From the NCBI RefSeq assembly GCF_000165425.1, contig NW_001799433.1:115177-179176 (forward strand): a stretch of 64,000 nt of DNA, read 5' to 3'. The notes under the pieces are model-generated. The model ran no database searches, was not told the DNA's origin, and saw only the letters and a program-made list of their open reading frames with translations. The stretch is from Paramecium tetraurelia (Eukaryota; Ciliophora; Oligohymenophorea; Peniculida; Parameciidae). The number at the start of each line of letters is the position of its first letter. The stretch's first letter is position 1. The position numbers and the translations under genes were made by a program. Shown here in pieces: positions 23,122-35,763 of the stretch.

Positions 23122-24539
23122 ATGAAATAACTTAAAATAAATAATCAATACTTTACACAAAAGAGAATTTCGTAAGGATCATTTGGGGTCGTTATGTAAG
23201 GGTATGATTAAAGGAATGGTAAAATGGTGGCCATAAAAATAGAAAGACCAGAAAATGAACATCTGCATTCATTAGATCGAGAGGTGGAAATTTTATCAAG
23301 GTTATAAAATATTAAGGGAATCCCAAAATTACTGTATTATGGAACTTAAGAGAACTATAATACAATAGTGATGGAATTGCTGTAAAAAGACATGTCCTCC
23401 TTAATAAAGCAAAGGAAAAAAATTAGTTTAAAGTCTATACTTTAAATCACGATTTAGCTACTTTCAATTCTCGAAGAAATACATAAATAGGGAGTGCTGC
23501 ATAGAGATTTAAAGCCTGAAAATATAATGTTGGATGAATAGAATGCTATTTATCTAATAGATTTTGGGATAAGCAAAATATTTTAACGAAAAAATGGAGA
23601 CCTTATGTAAATATTTTCATATAAGACAAGTCCTTTTAAGGAGAAGGTGCCTTTTGTTGGGACTGCTCGATACGCGTCAATTGCAGCTCACAAAGGACAA
23701 GAGTTAAGTCGAAAGGATGATATCGAATCATTATTCTATGTTATGATCTTCTGCTTAAAAGGGTATTAATGGTTTTGATCATTAGATTAGTACTTTACCA
23801 TGGCAGAACTTAAGGCACATTCCAGATGATCAAAGAACCCAGAAAATAGGAGAGTTGAAAGAAACAATTGATCCTAAAGTTCTCTTTAAAGATTTGCCAA
23901 ACGAGTTTATCAAAATTTACGAGTAATATAAATTTAGGTAATAATAGATATTTAAGAAAATTAACATTCAACGTTGAACCCGATTATAAAACAATAATTA
24001 AATTATTATAATAAGCAGCGAAACATTTAAATATACTTTTAGACTATAGATACGAATGGGACACCTAAAATAATTATCAAGAGTTAATTGTGAATAGATT
24101 TGGATCTCTATAGCCTGAAGAGACTTAGATTAAGAACTATGAAAAATTTTAATCCAATATCAACAATAATTAGAATAATCATGTAAAACCAAGTCAATTA
24201 CAACTTCCCATGATGAAATTAGAATCAAATTAAACAAGCAACAGTAATTATGGAAGTGGGAATTATAATAATAGTATTTATAATTCAGTGGGAATCATTT
24301 ACTCTCTGTCTAATGAAGAAATAAGTGAAGAATTGTAAGAACCAATTCCAGATGAATAAGAAAGCTAAATCTTTATCAATGTTTAAGCATTTCCTGATCA
24401 TTTGAAAAAGCCTCATCAATAGAGGAGTAATATACAGAGTGAAGAGGAGTTCTAAATTATTGAAGACAATCTATTATCTGATAAATACTAAAAATTAAAC
24501 GCATAAGTTACTTGTAATATGCAGATTCATAAAAAATGA
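23122..24539 (+). CDS. CK1-family protein kinase, 454 aa
   Basis: Casein kinase 1 type Ser/Thr kinase. Visible are the Gly loop (ISQGSFGVV), VAIK lysine, catalytic HRDLKPEN, DFG, the CK1-typical FVGTARYASIAAHKG in place of APE, and SRKDDIESLFYV. The catalytic domain ends near residue 300 with YLRKLTFNVEPDY. The tail of about 150 residues is Asn/Gln/Ser-rich and acidic. Introns 23763-23790 (28 nt) and 23923-23947 (25 nt) both sit in the second kinase lobe. Confidence 0.95.
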
Positions 24540-24631
24540 TTTCCTATTTTTAAATTAACTGCTTCATTATTCTATATTTTGGCGAAATTCTTAAATTAAA
24601 TCATTTGTTAAAAATAAAAATCAAAAATTCA

Positions 24632-25316
24632 TCAGCAACATGAAGATTTCTAATTTCCATTAGATTGTTTAATAACTGGCTACACTTCAGACATCTGACC
24701 TAATTTAATCCCATTTTATGGATCATCTAAATCTATTTCCTTATTCTTAATTTTCATATAAATTCGTTGTACTAAGGTTTCAAAAGCTTGTATAACATTT
24801 TCCCCTGTTCTTGCTGATGTTTCTAAATATAAACAGCCAATTTATTGAGCCAGTTATTGTCCTTCATCTTGAGAAACTTCCCTTCCCCACTAATCAATTT
24901 TATTTCCAACAATCATTATCTCGGCTGATGAATCTTGCTTTACCTCATTTAACCAATTAATGAGATGATGGAATGTTTTTTTCTTTGTCACATCATAAAC
25001 TAATAGACATGCAATTGATCTAAATATTGAATTAATTTCCCTTACCCTCTATAATATGCTCTTGTAATCGACCTAAATGACTCTTAACCTGCCTAAATAA
25101 TATTATGAAGTTTACAGTATCCCAAATATTGATTCTAATAACGCTGTCTTTATAAATGATGTCTTTCTATCCAAATCCTATTCCAACTGTTGAATCAATG
25201 TTATTTTTAAATTAACCTTCGATAAATTATTGGAGTAAACAACTTTTTCCAACTCCAGAATTGCCGACAATGATAAATTTAAAACTATAATGGTAATTAC
25301 ATTGTTATTTATTCAT
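24632..25316 (-). CDS. Rab-family small GTPase (Rab2/Rab4-like), 211 aa
   Basis: G1 GNSGVGKSCLL, switch I with TVGIGFGQK, WDTAGQE split by a 23-nt intron (25093-25115), SFRSITRAYYRG, NKID, ETSARTGENV, and a double-Cys C-terminus (SSCC) for geranylgeranylation. A second intron is at 25020-25045. IKLGQ after the GTPase fold is seen in Rab2/4/14-like proteins. It controls a vesicle-traffic step; which one cannot be told. It is divergent from the SF-assemblin gene 38 bp away. Confidence 0.94.
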
Positions 25317-25354
25317 AATAATACAAATAAAATTTGTTAATAAAATAAATAAAA

Positions 25355-26176
25355 ATGAATCCAAATACACCATTCAACGAACGATTTGCTAAAATCTCTG
25401 AAAAACTCAGTTCAATCTAATTGCATCACGATAGTTCCAAAGCTCATCGTATAGATGTTGTTTGTGGACGTGTTTCTGGTGTAGAAGAGAGAATCCAGGA
25501 TACAATTACATCTTATAACAGAAAATTAGTACATATTTTTATCTCATTTCAGCATTCTCTTAAGGATGAAATTGTGAGATTGCAAAAATAGATTGAAGAG
25601 GAAAACAATGCTTTTGAGACACAATTCGAACAAAGAGTGAGAGAAGTTGCTGCTTTTGAAAGTCGTATAACGACTAAATTGGAACAAGAGATTTCAATTA
25701 GAAAGGATGGCAATCTTAAATTATAAGGCTACTTGGATGAAAAAGTACTCATATTTAATAAACCTAGGTTGTCTACTTAAAATCAGATATTTAGACAGAG
25801 AGTAAAATTAGATAGGAATAAATTGAAAATATTACTACTTCATTAGAAAATGATTTACCAAAATTATATGATTTGGTGAAGACTGAAGGGCAAGATAGAG
25901 AAGACAGTGATAATGGCACTTTAAGAAGAGCAGGAGATGAAATCAAGAGATTAAATGAAGGATTGTCGAATTAAAAGAAATTAAGGTATTTATTAGATAT
26001 AAAATAAAAATAGAGAGGAATCAGAAGCAGCAATATTTGAGATGCTCAAGGATTTGGTTTCAAGAGTAAAGAGTGAAATTGAAGAAGAGAAAAAATTAAG
26101 AGAAGAGAGCCAAGAGAATTTGTTAGGTTTGCTGGAAGATGCATGCAATAAAATTTATAGAGCTGCAAAAGATTGA
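25355..26176 (+). CDS. SF-assemblin / beta-giardin family protein, 248 aa
   Basis: Coiled-coil protein of striated microtubule-associated fibres. The N-terminus (NERFAKISEKLSSIQ) and the continuous heptad-like rod (FEQRVREVAAFESRI, LEQEISIRKDGNLKLQ) match the family, as does the length. In Paramecium such proteins build striated rootlets of basal bodies. Introns: 25529-25552, 25745-25767, 25986-26013. It ends ACNKIYRAAKD. Confidence 0.88.
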
Positions 26177-26343
26177 TATTTATTATAATCTATTATTATT
26201 ATTTATAAATTTTAATTATGATGTTGTTCTTGGATATTATGTAAATTTAATTATAAATTCAACTGTTCCAATGAGTATCCTAATTGAAATAACAAACCAA
26301 TATAAATTATAATTGAAATAGATATTAATAAACATAAAAAGGA

Positions 26344-27317
26344 TCAAAAAATAGATTTCCACCATGTTCTTGAATGTTTTCTATCTTCGCTTTTTTTTTC
26401 AAAATTAAAATTAGTTTCTTAAGAAAAATGAACTCTTTTCTTTTTGAATAATTTTGATTTTGCCTATGTTTTATTAGGCAAACTTTTCGAAGTTAATGAT
26501 AATGGAATCTTATGTTATTTAAGTATCCCTTTCTTTTTGCTATTGCAGCTACAACTGTTGTCTTCTATATAATAATTACTTATGATCTTCTCAAAAGCCT
26601 TTTTTTGATGATGTTGATTTTGTGTAGAGTATTTGAGAGGATCTGTTTTATTGACAGTTGACTGAATGTTGGATTACTTTTCAGATGATAACATCAATGA
26701 ACTTGATTAAAGAGATGCAAATTGAGAGTCTTTAGATTCTTTTGAAGCATCCTTATTAGGTGATATTTATTATTTTTAATTAAACTTTTATGAATTTTCT
26801 AAATAATTATTTTAAGATTTAGAGATTAATTCAGATTTTATTTTTTAAAATTCTAATTGTTTCCTAACAATATCGTTTATAATGAATCTTTGTCGCTCCT
26901 CTTATTCTTCTTGCTTTCTATTTAGTTTTATTATGATAAATACATTTCTTGTATTCTAGCCTTGACTTCGATCTCTAAATCCTCCATAAATCTATTTTAT
27001 CTTTATTTAACAGTTGATTCATTAATGTATTTAGTTGTTACAAAAACTGGAAGTAACTCTATTTCAATGTTGCTAGCAATGAATTCATTTTTTGGATCAG
27101 ATTGAGTATGTAAAATATTATCTGAATAATCTTATTCTCGATGAAAATGAGTAGCAGGAAAGGTTGATGATTCCCCTTGACGAGAACTAGAAGCTGATCG
27201 ATTTCGATTAATGTTTCTTTCAGTTTTTTGGTGTTCAAAGTTTAATTCTAGTGTGCTTCCCTCATATCTCAAACCATTTCCACATTTAACTTCACATTTA
27301 GCTGGACATCCCCCCAT
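26344..27317 (-). CDS. Probable PP1-binding protein with GILK and RVxF motifs, 315 aa
   Basis: Begins MGGCPAKC, a sequence suited to N-myristoylation and palmitoylation. The body has a charged helical stretch with a 26-nt intron at 26918-26943, then a long Ser/Lys/Gln-rich tail. Near the C-terminus sits KKGILKQHK, matching the [GS]ILK protein phosphatase 1 docking motif, and about 35 residues later KKRVHFSQE, matching RVxF. That order and spacing is the classical SILK/RVxF pair of PP1 inhibitors and targeting subunits. No other domain is recognised, so a membrane-attached PP1 regulator is an inference. Confidence 0.65.
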
Positions 27318-27473
27318 TATTATAATTAATTAATATTAATTCAACATGAAGATTAATAATTTAATTGCAACAAAATACAACCCTAGAAGTATTGTTGATA
27401 AACTATGACTTCTGATTTCTGAGACTCTAAAATGTCTTAAGTAAGTACAGCCATGCATTTGCCTAAATTTGGA

Positions 27474-28401
27474 TCAAAAATATTTTGTGGATAATTATGA
27501 ATTTACAGGATATGTCAATATGAACATTTGTAACTACTAAAAAATTAATTGTACCAACCAACCAAAAGGTGTAGTCAAAGATAAAGACCCGTATATGCAA
27601 AATCTAATTATTTAATTCTACATTAAATATTAGCAATATTTTATTTAATTCAAAACCACTTAATTCTGAACAAATTATATAAATTTATCCTCTTCAATTA
27701 ACTAGTCGAAGTGAGAATATCTATTTGAAATCATTTTTGCAATTTATAAGATACAATTTTAATTAAGACTAAAATACAATTTGGCTCTTTTATAATCAAC
27801 ATGGTTTTGTGTTGGATCGTTAATTTTTACTTTCAGTAATTATGTATTTTGATTAAAAATTAAATGGTATTAGAATTAGAATTCAGAATCTATCCTTTGC
27901 GAATTTAATCTTTAACTTTATGTTGACAATTATAATTATTATTGATAATATTCATATCAAATCCTTTTCCAGATCCTATATTGGTATCCCTTATTAAATT
28001 TTTATCAAATAATAATAAATAATTTTTTGGATCATTATATTTATACCTTCTTTTAGATATCCCAGTATTTTATCACCTGTGATCTTTAAGTGGAATAAAA
28101 ACTCTCCAATAATTTCTCAAACTCAAACATCATTTATAAAAATACAATGATGTTAAATTATTGAAATTTAAGGACAAATATCAATAATTGATTTAGTCTG
28201 ATTCTTTGTCAATAAATGACTGGATATTAACGCAGAAACACTGATATTTGTTTCGAGTAATAAATAAATTTAAACTGCAAAACAGAAGACACTTTAAATA
28301 AATGATAATAAAATAACTACCAATATTTAGTAAATATCCCATTTTTTCTTTGTAATAATTTCTTATAATATCTGCATAAATACCTTCAAAAGATCATTCA
28401 T
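27474..28401 (-). CDS. Hypothetical membrane protein, multi-exon, junctions uncertain
   Basis: Coding-like exons run from ATG 28401 (MNDLLKVFMQILQEI..., with a hydrophobic segment ILVVILLSFIQSVFCFAVQI) through a middle part with YKYNDPKNYLLLFDKNL to a last exon with KINDPTQNHVDYKRAKLYF and a stop at 27476-27474. Exons are clear by composition, but frame changes around 28100-28060 and 27900 could not be joined by normal introns. One or two membrane segments are likely. Family unknown. Confidence 0.5.
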
Positions 28402-28650
28402 AGTTAGTAGTCATGTTTAATAATCTTAATATTTTAATTTTCCTCCGCATATCTTACAACTATTAGTATTAATTTTATAAAAAAATTCATCAAGTTCCCT
28501 TACTATTTAATTCCCTATTATTTATTTTTATAGATTCCCTTAACAACAAGAATATGCATAAGAATCCTCTTGTATAAAATAAACAAATGTTGTTAGTATT
28601 ATAAATATAGGATTTTTATTTTAAATAAATCAAAATATTAGTAGGATCAA

Positions 28651-29268
28651 ATGTTGTAGTTTTTATCAACTCCAATAGATGCTATCTCTTATTATGTTTG
28701 GCTGAATAAACCAATAAAAGCAGTATTTGAGGATAATAATTCAATTGCTTAATTTTATTTACTTTTTCCATCCTTATGGATAGAACATAGAATTAATAGA
28801 AATGCTTATCCATCAAAATAGGAATACATCAAAAAATGTCTACTTCATTTGGCATTTTATCCTATGACAGTTATATTTATCAATGCATTTACAAAGAATT
28901 TATTTTTAAGTGATAGTGTGAAAGATATCTACTAATCCAGAGGATTTTTTGGACTTTTTTCAGGATTTCATTATTAGTTGATGATGCAATTTTTATCAAT
29001 AATCTAAAATTATGTTTTTGTGGAGAATAATAAGATCGGATATTTAAGAATTGGATATTGGATGGTATTTTAAGTGTTTAACGTTCCACTTCAAATCTTA
29101 TTTTTATCTTTAAGACTTAAGTCTATTACTGGAACATCAGAACTCCTCAATATTGGATTTGGTTGGCTCTGTGGTTTAGCGAGTTAATTTATTAAATAGA
29201 TTAAATCCTTGAAACAAGAATTGGCCATAGCTAAGGACGATAGATCAAGAAAGTTTATAGGTGGATGA
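28651..29268 (+). CDS. Hypothetical multi-pass membrane protein, 205 aa
   Basis: An intronless frame. Several hydrophobic stretches (FYLLFPSLWI, LLHLAFYPMTVIFINAF, WMVFQVFNVPLQILFLSL, NIGFGWLCGLASQFI) suggest about four helices, with a charged C-terminus (KQELAIAKDDRSRKF). The lay-out vaguely recalls small inner-membrane carriers, but no signature is present, so it stays unassigned. It converges with the lyase gene 88 bp away. Confidence 0.7.
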
Positions 29269-29356
29269 CTATAATAGAAATATGTATATTCATAATAATT
29301 ATAATTCTTCCATTAAATGATTTATATGACCATCCCTAAGATTCTTAGCCATAATT

Positions 29357-30978
29357 TCAATGTATTAGTTCATAAAAATATCCTAAAATACTTATCTAAT
29401 ATACTTGAGTCTTAACATCAGGAATGATGTTTCTGATGAATTTGAGACAACTTTAAATCTTAGGTGGTAATTAGATTTTAGCAAATTCCAACCCTTATGC
29501 TGCACACATTAATTCAATAGCAATAATGTATTCTGCATTTTAAACAATTTGCAATCCTTTTCTAGCACTATAGGCTCCCATAGATACGTGATCTTCTATA
29601 TTGGCAGAAGTTGGAACAGTATCAATGCAACTAGGATGGCTAAGTACTTTATTTTCAGAAACTAATGCAGCACTAGTATATTGAGGAATCATGTATCCAT
29701 TCAATAATCCTCCTTTTGAAGTTAGAAACATTGGTAATCCACAATCCCCAATTTCAGAATTAACCAATCTTTCTTGTCTTCTCTATTGATAATAAGTGTA
29801 ATCATCTTACCTCACTAAAGATACAAAGTCTTTACAAGGCTATGCACATATTATCAGCCAACATTCCCATATATTCACCATGGAAATTACCACCAGATCT
29901 TGCTGATTATCGTTCATTATCAATAATTGGATTATCACTTGTTGAATTGATCTCTCTTTCTACAATTCTTAGATTCTCTTCAATAGACTATCTAATAATT
30001 TAATGTGTAGTAAATGCAGTCTATATACTTTTAGGATTAGTTTTGATTTGATCTGCCCATTCTTCACCAATTAAACTGAATACTATATTTTTTGATTTGT
30101 TATCACTCTTAGAGTAATTTCTTAAGAAACGATAATTAGCTAATGAATAATAACCAAATGTTACTCTATAAAGCATAACTTGTTAATCCCAAAGCTAAAT
30201 CTGCAGCATTCATAACGTATTGTGATCTCATCAATGTTTCTAAGTTTATTGCAGCCATCATTTGAGTTCCGTTATTCATAGCCAATCCTTCCTTCTCCAT
30301 GAATTCTAAAGGTTCAAAATTATGCATTTTTAAAGCCTATTCTGCAGGTATATACTATCCATCATTCCAAATCTCTCCAATTCCCATGAGTCCTAATGCT
30401 AAATGTGATAATGGTGCAAGATCTCCTGATGCTCCGACTGACCCTTGACATGGAACCTTGGGAATAAGCTTCTTATTTATTGCTTATTGCAGAGATTCAA
30501 TAAGAGACATCCTTACACCAGAAAACCCTCTGATTAAACAATTTAATCTCAAAATCATCATTACCAAAACTATATTTGGTTATAATGGTTCTCCAACACA
30601 CGAGGCATGAGATACAATCAAGTTCTTTTATAAATCGACCATTTCCTAATGAGGGATGTAAATCTGATTAGTTAAATTCATAATTACTTCTTTGAATTTC
30701 CCAAATCCTGTACTGATACCATAAATTGGTATTTTCTTTTAAACAATCAGATCAACTGTATTTCTGGATTGCAGTATATGCTAATTTATCACTATAATAA
30801 TTACGTTTTTAACATGGTCCTAAATTTCAACAACAACATCTAAATTTCCTGATAAAATGTCCTTCAGATCATTAATAGACAAATTTACTCCATCCTAATA
30901 ATTGAAATATTGAATACAAGAACTAACACTTTTTTCATTCAAAATTTAATTATAATAATTTATATGATTTGTTTGCAT
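29357..30978 (-). CDS. Histidine ammonia-lyase-type MIO enzyme, 514 aa
   Basis: The Ala-Ser-Gly triad that cyclises to the MIO cofactor is present in [12 protein letters not shown]. Other landmarks are [14 protein letters not shown], the INSTSDNP segment, and [11 protein letters not shown] near the C-terminus. The length equals bacterial and animal histidase (about 500). It removes ammonia from an aromatic amino acid; histidine is the most likely substrate since plant PALs are about 700 aa, but the specificity was not tested. Introns: 30781-30804, 30140-30164, 29783-29810. Confidence 0.92.
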
Positions 30979-31315
30979 GAATTAAATTTTAGGAATATTT
31001 GATACAATTAAACAATATTAGAAACCTTATTTATCATAAGTCTAAATTGATTTCAGGTCTTAATATCATAATCTCTTAACTTTTTTAATTTATTAAATAA
31101 GATTGCAAAGATCAATATATAAATATGGTAAGCTTTCTAAGATTTTACTTTCATTCAATGATAGATAAGTGTTATTATTTAATTTTATTATGCCAAACAA
31201 TAAATTAATTACTGCTATATTACTCAGAAATTTTCAATAATTCTGCTCATAATTTCATGAATACTTCTTAAGTAAGAATATAGAAAAAAGAATTTAAAAA
31301 ATATTAATTATTATA
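30979..31315. other. Intergenic, divergent promoter region
   Basis: About 340 bp of AT-rich DNA between the lyase (minus) and a membrane-protein gene (plus). No convincing frame, RNA gene or repeat is seen. Confidence 0.5.
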
Positions 31316-32036
31316 ATGAGTATTATATTACCTATTGTGTCTGCAGTAGGATTTCTTGCTTCAATAGTTGCATTTGGTATAAGCGTGGAGTACGATAATT
31401 TTCTAATGATTTTAGTTTAAAAATACAATTGGGATCGATGTCCTTAGACATTAGTCGAACAGCATTCTTCAGAACAAGGGAAATCTATGCTTCCTAGATT
31501 CCGTACTTGGAAGTAAATATCTAAATTAAAATATCTTAGGCAGTTGCGTTCTCTATATTTCTATTTATAGTCATCGTAAGAGTTATAGAATACTTTAAAA
31601 TGTAATTTGCGACAAAAACTAATTAGTGACTACAAGATGGTAACAAGTATGAATGATGATGAACCTGAAATCTATTATTTAACAAGGGCTAAATTATAAT
31701 AAGCATTGGAATGGAGTAATATAGCTGTGACTTAAGCGTTTATCATTTTGACTTTAGTATGAATAACTTTAAATTAGGCATTAGCTTTATCAATAGGAAT
31801 AGTATTTAGTTCAAATGGTCATTTTTATGCCTAAGAGTTGATAAAGAAATTCATAAAACTTGAGACACTATCAGATTCGGATAAGTATGTTATATAATTC
31901 GAGAGTTAGAAATACTTTATCAGAACTAGATTCCTAATCCACCAAATTCATTGTCATCATTGCACTTAATTCATTAGCCTTAGCGTGTGTGTTCCTATAA
32001 TTTTTAATAATAATAATAAAAAAGTTGAGATTATGA
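31316..32036 (+). CDS. Hypothetical membrane protein with three hydrophobic segments, 215 aa
   Basis: Four exons (introns 31513-31539, 31757-31777, 31885-31909) give one frame. Hydrophobic segments lie at the very N-terminus (IILPIVSAVGFLASIVAFG), in the middle (AFIILTLALALSIGIVF) and at the end (FIVIIALNSLALACVF), the last followed by basic residues. The loop between segments 1 and 2 is polar and about 90 residues long. No family recognised. Confidence 0.72.
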
Positions 32037-32230
32037 ATTGACATTCATTAATTGCACAATTTTTTCGTTCTTTTAAACAAGATTGGGGGAGAGAACATAG
32101 TTATTATATTTTTTAGTTTATTTAATTGTTGTTTAATTCCTTATATATATTTGTTGTTTAAATTGTAGATAAATATTATTACTCTAATTTGGAGTAGCAA
32201 ATAATAAATATTATAACAAAAATTGAAATA

Positions 32231-32863
32231 ATGTCAACAAGTGGTGAGTATCCGCCTGTTAGATAATGTTTCAATTAATACTGCCAAAGTTCTTTTGATT
32301 TGAAAGTAGCCAAATTTTCTGATTCTACTATCCTCTTATGTGGTACTTGCTATGAACTTTACAAGAGAAGGAAGTGTTGCTACTTTTGTGCTCAGGTGTA
32401 TAAGGATGACGAATAGAATTTCCTGGATGGCAAGAAGTGGGTTTAATGTGATAATCAACGATGTGGGAAATGGGTATAATAATTATCAAGATTTTATTAG
32501 ACACACATCGATTGCGAAGTTTCAGACATTGAATCGTAATTGTAACATAAAAGTTTCAGATACAAATGTCCTTGGTGTAGGATTGAGAAAGATAAAAAGA
32601 AAAAGCAGTCATAGCCCACAAAATCATTAATAAATTAAGATCAAGCAGATCAGTCTGATCAAGATCCAGAATATGTGCATTCTTTGACAAAAAAGGCTTC
32701 ATTGGAAGAAGCCATTGTTTAATAAAACTATGAGCCTTGGTTGAAAAAAAATACATTCTTGGAAGAATTGTTAAAAAAAAATGGTTTCTATTTATTTAAT
32801 AATTAGGAGAGTTTACTTAGTGCATAAATTAAGAGGAACTGTAAAGCGACTTGGTCAAAATGA
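32231..32863 (+). CDS. PHD-like zinc-finger protein, 210 aa
   Basis: An intronless frame. The first 130 residues hold regularly spaced Cys pairs and a His: CFNQYC, LLCGTC, CCYFC, VQCDNQRCGKWV, HIDC, YKCPWC. The VQCD...CGKWV...H..C...CPWC run is the shape of a PHD (C4HC3) finger with extra upstream Cys pairs, as in extended PHD modules that read histone tails. The C-terminal 80 residues are charged and unrecognised. A chromatin role is inference. The DNA is slightly richer in G than its neighbours. Confidence 0.7.
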
Positions 32864-33165
32864 GGACTTTACTAAAAAAATGATTTAAATTTATTATAGA
32901 TTGTAAAATTTAGTATTCTCATTTCTTCCATTTAGAAATTATTTATTACATTCATATAAATCTTGATATTTTCATTATTGTATCATGCAAATCCATTGAC
33001 TCAATTTTCAGACATTTATGAACATTTAATATTATTTTATCTGAATTTAAATTGCCAAAATAACAACTACAACCCAAATTTTATTATGAAAAATAAAAAC
33101 TAACTTTCTTTTTGCAATAATCTAAATTTATACTTAAAAAACTTATAATGTTATTTAATTATTCT
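32864..33165. other. Intergenic between convergent genes
   Basis: About 300 bp with no supported frame, RNA gene or repeat. AT-rich with a long A/T run before the TBC stop. Confidence 0.5.
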
Positions 33166-35166
33166 TCACCACTTTTTTTTAAAGAAATCTGTCATTTTGC
33201 TTTTAATTCCATTATCTTCTTGGGGTAATTACTAACCTGTGATTGATTTCTTTATTACAAATCCACTATTTCTACTTTTTTATCCTTCCTCTTATGAATT
33301 CCCTGAATTTGCTTCAGCTTCACTTATTTATTTACTCAGATACTATTTAATTTCAGCTAAACTGATGATTAATTCCTAATGATTTTAACTAAATTGATTA
33401 TAATATAAAAATACCTATCATTGCTCTTTTTAATCGCATTAAAGGCTTCATCTATTGTTATACATATATCCTAAACTTGTTATATGGATAATTTAATTTT
33501 CATTTACTTCTCTTCCTTATTTTAATTTTATTCTCTTTATTATACTTTTTCTTCAACAACAAACTACGACTTTTATGCCTTAGTGTTTGATTACATGATC
33601 TTGTCATCAAAGAATACGTATTGTTACTCTTACTATTTCACAGGCTATTTTTCAACAATTTATGATTATGGTGATTAAGATTGTTCTTCTTCATTTTTTG
33701 TAACTTATTATTATTATTATGTTTATTTAGGCTATTCTTTACTTTTATTTTTATCTTGTTAAGCTTTAGGATCAGTATCTACTTTATCAGGGACAAAAAA
33801 TGCAGGATTGATTAATCTTTCCTGTTTTTCTATTCCTTCAATGTTATCTTCCAAGTTATTAGATGACCTTTAAGATATCAATATACTTCTTATTTATGTT
33901 GCTGTATCTAATAAGCTAGAAAGGTTGGTAATTTTTGGGAATTTCAAGAATCTTTGATAACATTAACTTGATTCTTCACTTTCCATTACTAAATACTTTT
34001 AGCTTATATTAAATTACATTGATTTTTTAAATAAATTATCATAGCAATAGCTATACAGTCTACAAAGAATAATGAATCACACTATTATACTAAGAAATCC
34101 TAAAAAATAGCATCCCATGCATGAAAGGATTCTATTAATGATAATTCTCTAGTAAACATACATCTAAGAATTAATATTAGCTATACCTCATCCATTTTAA
34201 CAGAAAGATTTGGAATTCAACTTGAAGTAGCTTCAGATGTCGAAATAAGGGTAAATCCACTTATTTTAATAGAATGTCCTGTAATTTTGCAACTCTCGTC
34301 AAAATTGCACTTGGTTTCTTACTTTAAAGCTTAATTTTTTATTAATCTGTGTAATTAGGTCTAAACATCTCCATATGCTAAGCATCATTCATTAAGGCAG
34401 TGAATAAGGAATAAATATCTGGTTCAGCATACTCCCAAGAGTTAAATTACAAAAGTATATTTATTTCCTCTTCGGTTGCCTACTAATTTTTAAGTAAGTT
34501 ACTTCTTCGTATTTTTCGACTTCTTCCTTGTGCAATGCCTCTTTAGTATATATATAAATTAATGAAGCAGCAATCTCATTCATTCCTTATCTATACGATA
34601 TTTCACTATTCTCTTTACACCAGATAAACAATATTGTAGTAAGTATTTGTTAAACTCGTTTTGAAGAGAAGAACTCAAACTCCTGATATGTTCTTTCAAC
34701 ATCTTTTCTGATTTCATTTCTTAGTTCTGCATTATCAATTGCATTAGAGGACTATTATTTTTATTTGCCACCTCCTAAGGGACCTCCAAGAGGACCTCCG
34801 AGTGGTCCCTTTTTAGTTGGCTCTTCAACTTGATTTTGAGTTGATGCACCAGATGTTTTCAAATGTCTATTTTCTAATGCTTTATAATTATCTCGCAGTT
34901 TAGTTAACTTTTCTATTTTTTAAGTAAATGAATCTTCTTTTGAATATATTCTAGGTTTAGATTAGTTTGAATACCTAAGGAAGAGTCTCCAGATATTGAA
35001 TCTTTGACCTGAACTCTCTAATTGACAATCCTTAATTAATTAATCGACATCTGAGTAGTCATTGTTTATCATATATTTACTAAAATTGACTGCATTAAAA
35101 TTATGCCCTCTTGAAATATAATAAATAGTTGTACATCAAGGTTTTCAAATCCTAAATGTTCTCCAT
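33166..35166 (-). CDS. TBC-domain Rab GTPase-activating protein (TBC1D5-like), about 620 aa
   Basis: The catalytic motifs appear in order: RFNIWRLFLRY, IRKDVERTYQEFEFF (the IxxDxxRT Arg finger region, with the R kept), SYRQGMNEI (the Gln finger region), LPLFRHLKLLQVEFQIFLLKWM, FHAWDAIF. The glycine-rich linker PLGGPLGGPLGG is unusual. The last 200 residues are Gln/Lys/Glu-rich and probably disordered. Six small introns are inferred. Start set at ATG 35166; an upstream exon beginning near 35280 cannot be excluded. Confidence 0.85.
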
Positions 35167-35303
35167 CAATTAATGAATTAATATCTAAATTTATTTCAAT
35201 ATAACAGACTCATATTCAATTATAGATTTTAATATTATACAATAAATAAGTGCAAAGAAAGAGATGTGACTCATAAAATTGAAAAATAAATTTATTAATA
35301 TTT

Positions 35304-35720
35304 ATGAAATCCTAATATGAAAAACTATTTCCTAATTTTAAGCCTCCTTCTAAATTAGACTCAGATATTATCCTAAAAGCAAAATAATATATCTAATAAA
35401 GATAAAAGAAGATGTGTTTAATGCCTAGAAAAGCCTGTAATGAATCAAAGTATACATTATTAAGTCCAAAATAAACTATTCATATACCATCTATAATCAC
35501 TGTTTCACTTTCAAATCAGTTGTAGTATCAAAGACCTCTAAAAAGCTATGAAAAATCAAGAGTTTCTACAGCTCGTTCAAAAAAAAGTGTTCCAAAACTT
35601 GATATAAAAAGTTTGAACTTTGGAAAAGCGAAAATGTTTTTTGAATAGAAATTAGAATTAAGAAGCTAAAATAATTCAAAAAATGATTTTTCATTGATTT
35701 CTCCATGGTCAAATAGATGA
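35304..35720 (+). CDS. Hypothetical protein, 138 aa
   Basis: An intronless frame from ATG 35304 to TGA 35718-35720. Basic and Ser-rich, with KSRVSTARSKKS in the middle and a short helical piece (KAKMFFEQKLELR) after it. No membrane segment or known domain. It converges with the PB1-ZZ gene 43 bp downstream. Confidence 0.55.
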
Positions 35721-35763
35721 TTGTGTGATAATTAAATAGTTGTTATAATAAATCACAAAATAA

